Shown one piece after another: positions 10,208-20,679 of a DNA stretch of 64,000 nt. The position numbers and the translations under genes were made by a program. The DNA lies in the NCBI GenBank assembly GCA_030710605.1, contig CP092880.1, positions 7,112,651 through 7,176,650 on the forward strand, read 5' to 3'. Origin of the DNA: Cordylochernes scorpioides (taxonomy: Eukaryota; Arthropoda; Arachnida; Pseudoscorpiones; Chernetidae). The notes under the pieces were generated by a model. That model searched no databases. It had not been told where the DNA came from and saw only the letters and a list, made by a program, of their open reading frames with translations. The number at the start of each line of letters is the position of its first letter. Within the stretch, counting starts at the first letter, position 1.

Positions 10208-13200
10208 GGTATACCGCCAACATAAGCGAAGAATCACGGCTGCGGCCACAAGTGCCGTCCTCAAGTAGGAGTGTAGGTACAGTAACACCCGGGGTGTAGG
10301 TACAGTAACACCCTAGGTACAATAACACCCTAGGTACAGTAACACCCGGAGTGTAGGTACAGTAACACCCTAGGTACAGTAACACCCGGGGTGTAGGTAC
10401 AGTAACACCCTAGGTACAGTAACACCCGGAGTGTAGGTACAGTAACACCCTAGGTACAGTAACACCCGGGGTGTAGGTACAGTAACACCCTAGGTACAGT
10501 AACACCTTAGGTACAGTAACACCCGGAGTGTAGGTATACCGCCAACATAAGCGAAGAATCACGGCTGCGGCCACAAGTGCCGTCCTCAAGTCGGAGTGTA
10601 GGTACAGTAACACCCGGGGTGTAGGTACAGTAACACCCTAGGTACAATAACACCCTAGGTACAGTAACACCCGGAGTGTAGGTACAGTAACACCCTAGGT
10701 ACAGTAACACCCGGGGTGTAGGTACAGTAACACCCTAGGTACAGTAACACCCGGAGTGTAGGTATACCGCCAACATAAGCGAAGAATCACGGCTGCGGCC
10801 ACAAGTGCCGTCCTCAAGTAGGAGTGTAGGTACAGTAACACCCTAGGTACAGTAACACCCGGGGTGTAGGTACAGTAACACCCTAGGTACAATAACACCC
10901 TAGGTACAGTAACACCCGGAGTGTAGGTATACCGCCAACATAAGCGAAGAATCACGGCTGCGGCCACAAGTGCCGTCCTCAAGTCGGAGTGTAGGTACAG
11001 TAACACCCGGGGTGTAGGTACAGTAACACCCTAGGTACAATAACACCCTAGGTACAGTAACACCCGGAGTGTAGGTATACCGCCAACATAAGCGAAGAAT
11101 CACGGCTGCGGCCACAAGTGCCGTCCTCAAGTCGGAGTGTAGGTACAGTAACACCCGGGGTGTAGGTACAGTAACACCCGGGGTGTAGGTACAGTAACAC
11201 CCTAGGTACAGTAACACCCGGGGTGTAGGTACAGTAACACCCGGAGTGTAGGTACAGTAACACCCGGAGTGTAGGTACAGTAACACCCGGGGTGTAGGTA
11301 CAGTAACACCCTAGGTACAGTAACACCCGGGGTGTAGGTACAGTAACACCCGGAGTGTAGGTACAGTAACACCCGGAGTGTAGGTACAGTAACACCCGGG
11401 GTGTAGGTACAGTAACACCCGGGGTGTAGGTACAGTAACACCCGGAGTGTAGGTACAGTAACACCCGGAGTGTAGGTACAGTAACACCCGGGGTGTAGGT
11501 ACAGTAACACCCTAGGTACAGTAACACCCGGGGTGTAGGTACAGTAACACCCGGAGTGTAGGTACAGTAACACCCGGGGTGTAGGTACAGTAACACCCTA
11601 GGTACAGTAACACCCGGGGTGTAGGTACAGTAACACCCGGAGTGTAGGTACAGTAACACCCGGAGTGTAGGTACAGTAACACCCGGGGTGTAGGTACAGT
11701 AACACCCTAGGTACAGTAACACCTTAGGTACAGTAACACCCGGAGTGTAGGTATACCGCCAACATAAGCGAAGAACCACGGCTGCGGCCACAAGTGCTGT
11801 CCTCAACTAGGAGTGTAGGTACAGTAACACCCGGGGTGTAGGTACAGTAACACCCTAGGTACAGTAACACCCGGAGTGTAGGTACAGTAACACCCGGGGT
11901 GTAGGTACAGTAACACCTTAGGTACAGTAACACCCGGAGTGTATGGAAAGTAACACCCGGGGTGTAGGTACAGTAACACCCGGGGTGTAGGTACAGTAAC
12001 ACCCGGAGTGTAGGTACAGTAACACCCGGAGTGTAGGTACAGTAACACCCGGAGTGTAGGTACAGTAACACCCGGGGTGTAGGTACAGTAACACCCTAGG
12101 TACAGTAACACCTTAGGTACAGTAACACCCGGAGTGTAGGTATACCGCCAACATAAGCGAAGAACCACGGCTGCGGCCACAAGTGCTGTCCTCAACTAGG
12201 AGTGTAGGTACAGTAACACCCGGGGTGTAGGTACAGTAACACCCTAGGTACAGTAACACCCGGAGTGTAGGTACAGTAACACCCGGGGTGTAGGTACAGT
12301 AACACCCGGAGTGTAGGTACAGTAACACCCGGGGTGTAGGTACAATAACACCCTAGGTACAATAACACCCTAGGTACAGTAACACCCGGAGTGTAGGTAC
12401 AGTAACACCCGGGGTGTAGGTACAGTAACACCCTAGGTACAATAACACCCTAGGTACAGTAACACCCGGAGTGTAGGTATACCGCCAACATAAGCGAAGA
12501 ATCACGGCTGCGGCCACAAGTGCCGTCCTCAAGTAGGAGTGTAGGTACAGTAACACCCGGGGTGTAGGTACAGTAACACCCGGGGTACAACAAATGTATA
12601 TATAACAATGTATATATAATATAACAATGAGTTGGGACAACACCGTGGAGTAGGTGTGTAAACAAAGAGGGTACAACACTGTGGGACAACCAACAATGTA
12701 ATGTAACACCCGGGGTGTAGGTACAGTAACACCCTAGGTACAGTAACACCCTAGGTACAGTAACACCCGGAGTGTAGGTACAGTAACACCCTAGGTACAG
12801 TAACACCCGGAGTGTAGGTACAGTAACACCCTAGGTACAGTAACACCCTAGGTACAGTAACACCCGGGGTGTAGGTACAGTAACACCCGGAGTGTAGGTA
12901 CAGTAACACCCTAGGTACAGTAACACCCTAGGTACAGTAACACCCGGAGTGTAGGTACAGTAACACCCTAGGTACAGTAACACCCTAGGTACAGTAACAC
13001 CCGGAGTGTAGGTACAGTAACACCCTAGGTACAGTAACACCCTAGGTACAGTAACACCCGGAGTGTAGGTACAGTAACACCCTAGGTACAGTAACACCCG
13101 GAGTGTAGGTACAGTAACACCCTAGGTACAGTAACACCCTAGGTACAGTAACACCCGGAGTGTAGGTACAGTAACACCCTAGGTACAGTAACACCCTAGG

Positions 13201-13655
13201 TACAGTAACACCCGGAGTGTAGGTACAGTAACACCCTAGGTACAGTAACACCCGGAGTGTAGGTACAGTAACACCCTAGGTACAGTAACACCCTAGGTAC
13301 AGTAACACCCGGAGTGTAGGTACAGTAACACCCTAGGTACAGTAACACCCGGAGTGTAGGTACAGTAACACCCTAGGTACAGTAACACCCTAGGTACAGT
13401 AACACCCGGAGTGTAGGTACAGTAACACCCTAGGTACAGTAACACCCGGAGTGTAGGTATACCGCCAACATAAGCGAAGAACCACGGCTGCGGCCACAAG
13501 TGCCGTCCTCAAGTCGGAATGTAGGTACAGTAACACCCTAGGTACAATAACACCCTAGGTACAGTAACACCCTAGGTACAGTAACACCCGGAGTGTAGGT
13601 ATACCGCCAACATAAGCGAAGAACCACGGCTGCGGCCACAAGTGCCGTCCTCAAG
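10208..13655 (+). repeat. GC-rich insert units inside satellite 2
   Basis: Ten copies of an insert of about 60-70 bp (starting TATACCGCCAACATAAGCG, then GGCTGCGGCCACAAGTGC and CGTCCTCAAG) replace a satellite 2 unit at about 10211, 10535, 10764, 10929, 11077, 11753, 12141, 12480, 13460 and 13600. Two sequence variants exist (AATCACGG/GTGCCGTCC and AACCACGG/GTGCTGTCC). The last copy does not return to satellite. It runs directly into single-copy-looking DNA after CAAGTCGG, so the insert appears to be the array's right-hand junction, copied inward. Confidence 0.85.
12564..12928 (+). repeat. Satellite 1/2 mosaic block, right copy
   Basis: Second copy of the 8384-8748 mosaic, embedded about 4.2 kb inside satellite 2. 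It contains a stranded satellite 1 unit (about 12626-12706) far from the main satellite 1 array. The shared breakpoints show that this is a duplication of a pre-existing junction. Confidence 0.85.
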
Positions 13656-13860
13656 TCGGCGGTGGGAGACAAAGACTTCTTGTTTGCTAATTATCCTGCA
13701 GTCTGCCGCCGGCCGAGATTCACTGCGCTGAACGTCCTAACTAGGGGACTCTATAACCTCAACTCGGTATCACTGAAAGCCTCATTTAGGACCTCGCTTC
13801 CTCTCGCGCAGGCCACTCGGTCGCTAACCGAAAACTTCTCACTTATAATCATAGAGGTTG
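13656..13860. other. GC-richer flank of satellite 2, unassigned
   Basis: This follows the terminal insert unit and contains the phrases GTCTGCCGCCGGCCGAGATTC and CCTCTCGCGCAGGCCACTCG. It is noticeably less AT-rich than the surrounding DNA. A 67-codon plus-strand frame runs through it with no recognisable domain. It could be ancestral single-copy DNA into which the satellite grew. No function assigned. Confidence 0.3.
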
Positions 13861-14150
13861 CCTAGCCGGCATTCATAGCTCTTAGAATCAAGAGACTCAT
13901 CGGTCAATAAGCGGAACACTGTGGGTTCGATTCCCATCATTGGACACTTTATTTTTCCGTTAATCATTACTATTCACAATTCATCCTTTCATACTTCATC
14001 CCTAAGGATAGAAATAATCGTTATTTCTCCTTAAAATAAAATTACGATTTTTCGTTCAAAAGAAACATTTGCGGTCAAAATTGTCAAACGTTGTTTTACA
14101 ATCATAAGCGTTGTATTATATTGTATTATAAATATTTTTTTATTCATTCA
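13861..14150 (+). repeat. SINE-G, tRNA-derived SINE
   Basis: It starts CCTAGCCGGCATTCATAG. It has a tRNA-like stretch ACTCATCGGTCAATAAGCGG, a good B-box (GTGGGTTCGATTCCC) and CATTGGACACTT, then the family F body (CCTTTCATACTTCATCC, ATTACGATTTTTCGTTC, TTTTACAATCATAAGC). Related bodies are at 26570-26745, 30290-30480, 44455-44660 and 58200-58510. The head resembles no single tRNA closely enough to name. Confidence 0.65.
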
Positions 14151-14344
14151 ACGTTCCAACAAAAATCTTTGGTTCACGTCAGGAATAAATTAAAGCAATT
14201 GGCAAGGCGTTAGAATTTGTATTTTTTCTTGACGAGAGAGAGAGAAAGTACAAAAGATTTTTGTCGACACATCGAGAAAATAAAAAGAATTTACTAACCG
14301 AGAGAAGTGTCCCATAATTCTCAAATATTGACATGAAACCTCAA

Positions 14345-14915
14345 AAAAGTCGGTGGACGAGTGGGTAACACCCTCGATGCCCGACAGTCATGAACCAGGA
14401 CTGAATCCCGCATTAAAATTTTGTTTAATATGTGAATAACCTTCATATATTAACACAAAGCAATAACGCGCCATCTATACACATAAAATGAAAATAATTA
14501 AAAGCACGAAAGTTTCTTTTATACATAATACAATCTTCCACTGCCCTTACTGCGATGAAAAAATGTATATTTAATTGTAATTCTACTGTCCTATAAGCTT
14601 ATGTCCATAGTTTTCTTGAAAACCATTTCTAAAATTCCATCCTTCAGTGCTGCGTATATAATCAGAATGATCCAATACAGTATTAGAGCTCTGAGAAGCG
14701 GTCTGGTGGATTAAATTGGCGAAACCGCTGGGAGGGTTCACCACTGATGAGCCAAGCTCTCCCAATATATTTTTTCATGGCAGTAGAAGTTCGTATTATG
14801 TATAAAAGAAACATTCATGCTTTTAATTCTTTTCACTTCATATATTATTCATTGTTCCAATTATCATGAACTAGGTTGCTCTTGCTGAGCGGTACCTATT
14901 AATGTGATTTTGAAC
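14345..14915 (+). repeat. SINE-B, split by a fold-back element
   Basis: The left part (14345-14452) has the tRNA-like head GTCGGTGGACGAGTGGGTAA and B-box-like GGACTGAATCCC, then TATGTGAATAACC. The right part (14837-14915) continues with TTATTCATTGTTCC and ACTAGGTTGCTCTTGCTGAGCGGTACC. Intact copies at 18707-18880 and 28988-29155 show the uninterrupted order. The two parts are separated by a family C element. Confidence 0.85.
14453..14836 (-). mobile_element. Fold-back family C element with 11-bp TSD
   Basis: A 384-bp insertion in SINE-B flanked by the direct repeat TTCATATATTA (14442-14452 and 14837-14847). It starts ACACAAAGCAATAACGCGCC. Its ends are inverted repeats: AATTAAAAGCACGAAAGTTTC on the left, and AAACATTCATGCTTTTAATT on the right. 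The core (GAGGGTTCACCACTGATGAG) lies on the minus strand. An 11-bp target duplication with long inverted ends suggests a Mutator-like non-autonomous element. The superfamily is inference. Confidence 0.75.
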
Positions 14916-15394
14916 CGAAACCTCACATTCAGTCGAGGGCATAGTTAAAACTACACATGTTGGATCTTGGATCCTTACAATATTAGCTCAAACTTCCGTC
15001 TAGCTCCTTAACCTTTTGTCTGGTCTTAGACAATTGACAATCAAAATAATTTTATTGACATCTTGTCAATACATGCAAAGTGCACAGTCTGCACTATAAA
15101 AAAAAAAGATTATATGGATTATATACACTATGTACAATGGATATGGCGTCTCTACCAGCGCTGTAGAGTTTGGTGGAGAATCACCAGTGGGGCTACTGTG
15201 ACACCATGCATTTCTGGTCTTAGATGTTGACGATTTCTAGCAGAGCTTGATGTGGACTGTACACCAGATCTGCGGATTGACTACTGAGACTTCTCTAGGT
15301 GCAATGTAGCAGCAAGCTGTTTAAATAAAAGAATAACCAAACAGCCTCACTGGGTTTAGCTGACTGACTTTATCATATCTTTCACTCTTTTTTT

Positions 15395-15795
15395 ATACAC
15401 ATATATTTGTTTAGAATTGGCAAAATTGATTCACCTGCATGCACTTGTGGAAACGAAAAACAAACCCCTGAACATCTTCTAATAAACTGTCCATTAACTT
15501 CTGATCTAAGGGAAGAAAACCAACTTTACCTGGCTAATACAAAACAAGTTGTTTACACAATAAAGACCAATACATTAAGTTTAATAGATTCTGCAGGATG
15601 TATATTTTGAGGCGAAAGTGTTGACTGTACATATTTCAAGCTACTATTTCTAATTACTATATGTAAAATTTGACATCGAACGTTTAATTTTCATACTTCC
15701 CAATGTTCAATTGTGTTAAATGTATATAATTTAAGATATACACGCAATTATCCAAATTGTGGATATGGCGTGTCTCTCCCAACTGTTAAATAAAT
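15395..15795 (+). pseudogene. LINE ORF2 C-terminus and 3' end, truncated
   Basis: The frame encodes a cysteine/histidine cluster (CTCGNEKQTPEHLLINCP) typical of the C-terminal zinc-binding region after RT/RNase H in I/Jockey-type non-LTR retrotransposons. About 60 residues remain before the stop. The 3' UTR ends with GGCGTGTCTCTCCCAAC and a (TAAA)n tail near 15780-15795. The 5' side is truncated. An inverted copy lies at 15860-16365. The DNA from 14916 to 15394 shows no recognised feature. Confidence 0.75.
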
Positions 15796-15859
15796 AAATA
15801 AATATACACATATATTTACGTAAATTAGAAGAAAAAATTTTAAAAATACATAATTATTT

Positions 15860-16365
15860 ATTTATTTTATTTAAAAGAGTTGGGAGAGACACGCCATATC
15901 TACAATTTGGATAATTGCGTGTATATTTTAAATTATATACAATTAATACAATTGAACATTGGGAATCATGAAAATTAAACGTTGATGTCAAATTTTACAT
16001 ATAGTAATTATAAGTAGTAGCTTGAAATATGTACAGTTAACACTTTCGCCTCAAAATATACATCCTGCAGAATTTATTAAACTTTATGTATTGGTCTTTA
16101 TTGCAAGCAGCTTGTTTTGTATTAGTCAGGTAAAGTTGGTTTTCTTCCCTTAGATCAGAAGTTAATGGACAGTTTATCAGAAGGTGTTCAGGGGTTTGTT
16201 GTTCGTTTCCACAAGTGCATGCAGGTGAACCAATTTTACCAATTCTAAACAAATATGTGTTAAAGTCACCATGTCCAGTAAAAAATTGAACGTTATAGAA
16301 GTTGGGTTGAACATAGTTAGGAATTCTTAATGACCAAAAATGCAACCTGGAGAATTATTTTGCAT
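15860..16365 (-). pseudogene. Same LINE 3' end, inverted copy
   Basis: The reverse complement of the 15395-15795 copy, extending further 5'. A frame of about 100 codons holds LFRIGKIGSPACTCGNEQQ and the same H-L-x-x-CP cluster. The two copies are tail to tail, separated by about 65 bp of AT-rich sequence including the (TAAA)n tails. They differ by scattered substitutions, so they are either two insertions or an old inverted duplication. Confidence 0.75.
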
Positions 16366-16614
16366 AGCTAGGCGCAAACAACACACACAAGGGGGGCGTC
16401 AAATAAATTCCTGAACTGAAGGTAAATGAAAATTACGGTTACTGACTCTTTTTTACCGTATTCTATACAATAAAATGCCACACGATGAAACCCTTCAACA
16501 GAAACTTCACCCGTAATTCGATTTTTCAAAGGTCACCATTCTATTAGTACATTTTCAAAATGTCATTCTCCATATGGTGGTGTCTTGCCCCCATGGAAAG
16601 AGAGGTACCATTGC

Positions 16615-16980
16615 CCCGTTAGTCAGCCATATTTCAGAGTTCCCTGTTCACGGTTACCGTAGCGGCTCGGGGCCATGCTTTATAAAAAAGCAGCTTTATT
16701 TATGTGCTGATTGGGGTTAAGAGACAAGGCAGAAGCTAATTGGTGCTGTATCCAATGAATAAAATGATTGAGTATGATTTCAATTACGAATTGCCTCGTT
16801 AGTCAGCCACATTTCAGACTTCCCTGTAGGCCTTCACTGTTACCGTACCGGCTCGAGGCCATTCCTTATATAAAAGCAGATTTTTTAAATATGTTAATTG
16901 GAGTTAAGAGACAAAGCAGAAGTTATTGGGGGACTGTATACAAAGAATAAGATAATTGAGCAGGATTTCAATTACGACCT
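16615..16980 (+). repeat. Two-copy ~180-bp tandem repeat
   Basis: GTTAGTCAGCCATATTTCAG (about 16618) and GTTAGTCAGCCACATTTCAG (about 16798) start two diverged units. Each continues through ACCGTA(G/C)CGGCTCG, GGCCAT, AAAAGCAG, GTTAAGAGACAA and TTTCAATTACGA. Non-coding. Confidence 0.65.
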
Positions 16981-17129
16981 TTCTCAAAATAAAAAGTCAA
17001 AATTAAATGCGTTTTGTAAGAGCTTTCATTGTTTTGTTTTTAGATCCAATTGACATTTTGTGGCTGTTTACTGATTTGAGCTTTCCTTAAACGTCGTTGA
17101 ATGTCCAAATAGATTTCCTTGTTGGTGGT

Positions 17130-17990
17130 CGTGTCTTGTTCATGGAGAAGATCAGATCGGTCCGTACACCCTGATCACAATACCGGCCAACTGAGGTGGT
17201 GGTGTCTTGTCCACGGAGCAGATCAGATCGGTCCGTACACCCTGATCACAATACCGGTCAACTGAGATGGTGGTGTCTTGTACATGGAGCAGATCAGATC
17301 GGTCCATACACCCTGATCACAATACCGGCCAACTGAGGTGGTGGTGTCTTGTCCATGAAGCAGATCAGATCGGTCCATACACCCTGATCACAATACCGGC
17401 CAACTGAGGTGGTGGTGTCTTGTCCATGGAGCAGATCAGATCGGTCCGTACACCCTGATCACAATACCGGTCAACTGAGGTGGTGGTGTCTTGTACATGG
17501 AGCAGATCAGATCGGTCCATGCACCCTGATCACAATACCGGTCAACTGAGGTGGTGGTGTCTTGTCCATGAAGCAGATCAGATCGGTCCATGCATCCTGA
17601 TCACAATACCGGCCAACTGAGCTGGTGGTGTCTTGTCCATGGAGCAGATCAGATCGGTCCATGCACCCTGATCACAATACCGGCCAACTGAGGTGGTGGT
17701 GTCTTGTCCATGGAGCAGATCAGATCGGTCCATGCACCCTGATCACAATACCGGCCAACTGAGGTGGTGGTGTCGTGTCCATGGAGCAGATCAGATCGGT
17801 CCATGCACCCTGATCACAATACCGGCCAACTGAGGTGGTGGTGTCTTGTCCATGGAGCAGATCAGATCGGTCCATGCACCCTGATCACAATACCGGCCAA
17901 CTGAGGTGATGGTGTCTTGTACATGGAGCAGATCAGATCGGTCCATGCACCCTGATCACAATACCGGTCAACTGAGGTGTCTTGTCTGTA
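17130..17990 (-). repeat. Satellite 3 (71-bp array derived from a LINE 3' end)
   Basis: About 12 units of 71 bp (CCATGGAGCAGATCAGATCG ... CACAATACCGGCCAACTGAG). On the minus strand each unit reads PQL(A/T)GIVIRVHGPI then a stop. That is the C-terminal end plus start of 3' UTR of the LINE whose longer remnant sits at 18135-18320. Variation is low (Cys/Ser-neutral changes such as CCGGCC/CCGGTC and CATGCA/CGTACA), which suggests recent homogenisation. Confidence 0.85.
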
Positions 17991-18335
17991 CGGATGTTCT
18001 CTTCTGGATTGATGTCTGCTATATAAAGGGCTGCAAGGATGGCCAGGCAACTGTATATATGGTCCGGAGTGAGTTGGGTGTTGTAACAGTTATTGTAATC
18101 TATGGTGGTGGTGGTGTCTTGTCCATGGAGCAGATCAGATTGGTCCATACACCCTGATCACAATACCGGCCAACTGAGGTGCCTTGTCTGTATGGATATC
18201 CTCTTCTGGATTGATGTCTGCCATATAGAGGGCTGCAAGGATGGCCAGGTAACTGTATATATGGTCCGGAGTGAGTTGGGTGTTGTGACAGTTATTGCAG
18301 TTCCTGTAGGATCTAGTCATGTTTGGGGAAGATAC
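17975..18335 (-). pseudogene. LINE C-terminal fragments next to satellite 3
   Basis: Two longer units (about 170-bp spacing) each contain the 71-bp satellite text plus upstream coding sequence. The minus strand reads RSYRNCNNCHNTQLTPDHIY, then LAALYMADINPEE and AGIVIRVYGPI, then a stop. The C-x2-C ... H pattern is the zinc-binding C-terminal region of non-LTR ORF2. This is the source-like sequence from which the 71-bp array can be derived. Confidence 0.75.
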
Positions 18336-18706
18336 GCGTGAACAGCATTCCCTGATTTTTCCAAAACGACATTACTGTATTTTTTATTTGAATCTTCTTG
18401 ATGTTTTGGGTCTAGGTTCACCCTGATCTCACCATTAGGAAGATTGGTGCTTGGTTTCAGGGCCAATCAGCCATTGACCTATCGTCTGTGTTTATTCTTC
18501 CATTCCGTTCTTGCCTTTTCCGACTTGTTCTCTCAAATTTCAAGCTGGCATAGCTTCTACATGTTTGTGTGGAATCTTGTGCTGAATTTTGCTAAGGTTT
18601 TTAAAACTGATATCTTATCTTCTAATATATCCAATAATTCATGTTGTGATACCCGTCTCTCCCTCTAATTTCTGTAAAGTCAATCAAGAGTTTTATTTAG
18701 AAAAGA

Positions 18707-18880
18707 GTCAGTGGACAAGTGGGTAACATCCTCAATTCCCGACAGCCATGAACCGGGATTGAATCCCACGTTAACATTTTGTTTTAATATGTGAATAACC
18801 TTCACATAATATTCAATGTTGTAAATATCATAAACTAGGTTGCTCTTTTTGAGCGGTACCTAATAAAGTGATTTTGTAAC
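18707..18880 (+). repeat. SINE-B, near-intact copy
   Basis: Head GTCAGTGGACAAGTGGGTAA, B-box-like GGGATTGAATCCC, body ATATGTGAATAACCTTCAC and 3' region GTTGCTCTTTTTGAGCGGTACC ... AATAAAGTGATTTTG. tRNA-Ser/Leu-like in layout. 18340-18706 holds no recognised feature apart from an uninformative 74-codon frame. Confidence 0.8.
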
Positions 18881-18984
18881 AAGGTTTTTATTTGATCAAT
18901 TCGCTGATTTGTGGCAGATTTTCGTCAGTTCTTTACAGAATAGAACTGCTTTGACAAACATTATCTTTAATTGAGATCATACTA

Positions 18985-19635
18985 CACTCATTGACAAAAC
19001 TTAAGGAAGTTGTACCTTTAACCATGTATATCAGGATTCAGACAATAAATATGAAAGATATTACAGTGACCTTTATTGAAGACATACGTGATAACCAATA
19101 TACACTCATGAACAAAACTTAAGAAAGTTGTTTTAGCATGTATATCGGGATTCAGACAATAACTCTGAAAGATATTACAGTGACCTTTATTGAAGACACA
19201 CGTGATAACCAATATACCCTCATGAACAATACTTAAGAAAGTTGTTTTAGCATGTATATCGGGATTCAGACAATAGCTCTGAAAGATATTACAGTGACCT
19301 TTATTGAAGACACACGTGATAACCAATATACACTCATGAACAAAACTTAAGAAAGTTGTTTTACCATGTATATCAAGATTCAGACAATAACTCTGAAATA
19401 TATTACAGTGACCTTTATTGAAGACACACGTGATAACCAATATACACTCATGAACAAAACTTAAGAAAGTTGTTTTACCATGTATATCAAGATTCAGACA
19501 ATAACTCTGAAAGATATTACAGTGACCTTTATTGAAGACACACGAGATAACCAAGTGTCCAAAATTGCCTCGCGACGACCGGTGACACATAAAATACTTT
19601 CTATTTCCTTAAGGTTTGTCCATGAAGAGAATTAC
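18985..19635 (-). repeat. TIR element E with 114-bp internal array
   Basis: Five units of exactly 114 bp, each starting TACACTCATGAACAAAACTT. Each is a 76-bp block plus a 38-bp block (TATTACAGTGACCTTTATTG ... CACGTGATAACCAA). The right end, near 19610-19630, reads AAGGTTTGTCCATGA, an inverted match to the left end. Because 114 is a multiple of three, the minus strand stays open for 190 codons as five 38-residue repeats. This is an artefact of the period, not a protein. Confidence 0.8.
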
Positions 19636-19758
19636 AGAGCCGTTGTGAATATATTTGTGTATATTTTTACTTTAAAATTCTAAATAATAACATATATAAA
19701 ACATATATTCGACAGTATGCATTACCTGTAAATGTATTTGTTATCCTATTGCAATATA

Positions 19759-20030
19759 CACCTATCCCCCGATTTACACGGTAGATACGTTCCTGAGAAA
19801 AACGTGTAAATCGAAAATTAAAAAAATAATAAAATTAGAAATACAGACACAGTGTGCGTGTGCAGCAAGTCAGCACATAAGCTCGGGATTCCTCGTGAGA
19901 TGTGTACACACCGCATGTGTTCAATCAAAGTAGCATTTAGTATAGTGCGATAAAAAAAAACTTATTTGGAAAAAACCGTGTAAAAGCGAAAACGTGTAAA
20001 ATAAGTACCGTGTAAATCGGGGGATAGGTG
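19759..20030. mobile_element. MITE, pogo/Tc1-type, TIR CACCTATCCCCC
   Basis: A 272-bp element with perfect terminal inverted repeats of about 22 bp (CACCTATCCCCCGATTTACACGG), flanked by TA on both sides (19757-19758 and 20031-20032). It has a non-coding interior with poly-A. A TA target site and TIR without transposase identify a non-autonomous Tc1/mariner-superfamily element. A relative is at 24257-24541, and 58597-58863 shares the same TIR style. Confidence 0.9.
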
Positions 20031-20097
20031 TATTCTTATTCAATAGTTTATTCTTCAGAGACCTATGTTGGGATTCAAATACCGGACGGATAGTTTC

Positions 20098-20406
20098 TCA
20101 TTAAAATTAAAATAAAAACATAAAGCCTCCAGGGAAAATATTCTTATAAAAATATTTTAAATTTTATTTATGCTTATGAGGTGATACAGCAGCGTATTTA
20201 CAATTAGAGAGGAGACAAAATGAATTAAATCTAGAAAAAAGAAGTGAGGACATATCGGTCATATCATATTTTATTGGCGTATTAATCTTGTAAAATACTT
20301 TCTCCCGTAGAAGAGCGTACTTGCCCGAAAGCTCGAGATATTTTTAAATAAAAATATTTTTATAAGAATCTTTTCCCTGGAGGCTTTATGTTTTTATTTT
20401 AATATT
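20098..20406. mobile_element. Fold-back element with 60-bp inverted arms
   Basis: The left arm (about 20103-20165, CATAAAGCCTCCAGGGAAAA then TTCTTATAAAAATATTTT) pairs with the right arm (about 20345-20402). The centre contains CGTAGAAGAGCGTACTTGCC and GAAAGCTCGAGATA. The same centre phrases are at 48660-48790 and 62350-62420, so the three form a family. Non-coding. Confidence 0.7.
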
Positions 20407-20459
20407 GATTCAAGGGATTATTTTATCAAAAAAGTTTCTCATTGAGTGTAGAAAAAAAG

Positions 20460-20574
20460 GCCTACGGCCATACCACATTCAAAACATCGTTGGCATCTCG
20501 TCCGAAGTTAAGCAACCTCAAGCCCGGTCAGTACTTGGGAGGGTGACCACTTGGGAACACCGAGTGCTGTAGGC
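20460..20574 (+). rRNA. 5S rRNA-like: 5S rRNA-like sequence, probably pseudogene
   Basis: It starts GCCTACGGCCATACCAC and ends GAGTGCTGTAGGC, so the helix I ends are complementary. The internal control region is recognisable: box A GAAGTTAAGCAACC, box C GGTGACCACTTGGGAACAC. Length is 115 nt against the usual 119-120. Compared with the animal consensus it lacks about 7 nt (the GATCACC segment before GAAGTTAAGC) and has a few extra bases just upstream, and GTCGGGCCC has become CTCAAGCCC. A T-run follows at about 20583. The internal deletion suggests a pseudogene or a 5S-headed SINE rather than a working gene. There is no tandem array. Confidence 0.75.
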
Positions 20575-20679
20575 CATTACCATTTTTTTTTTAAATATCT
20601 CATCTTTGCTAATAAATATAATATATAATTATTTAAAATAAGCTTTTTTTTGGATTTCAATATGTGATTTTTTTATTAA

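Larger units (their letters stand above)
8384..13655 (+). repeat. Satellite 2 (17+23-bp composite array)
   Basis: Built of two related units, AGGTACAGTAACACCCT (17 bp) and AGGTACAGTAACACCCGGAGTGT (23 bp). They mostly alternate to give a 40-bp period, but stretches of 23-mers alone occur (about 11150-11700) and doublets of 17-mers punctuate the array. ACAG/ACAA and GGAGT/GGGGT variants are patterned in blocks. The long minus-strand frames (up to 252 codons of repeated LLYLGCYCTYTPGVTVP-like text) arise because the units lack stops, and are not genes. Right of 10200 the array contains ten insert units, annotated separately. Confidence 0.95.

Noticed and set aside
6066-13655. Dozens of minus-strand ORFs (up to 252 codons) over satellites 1 and 2
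   Set aside because: They repeat with the satellite period, have no start context, and exist only because the units lack stops in that frame.
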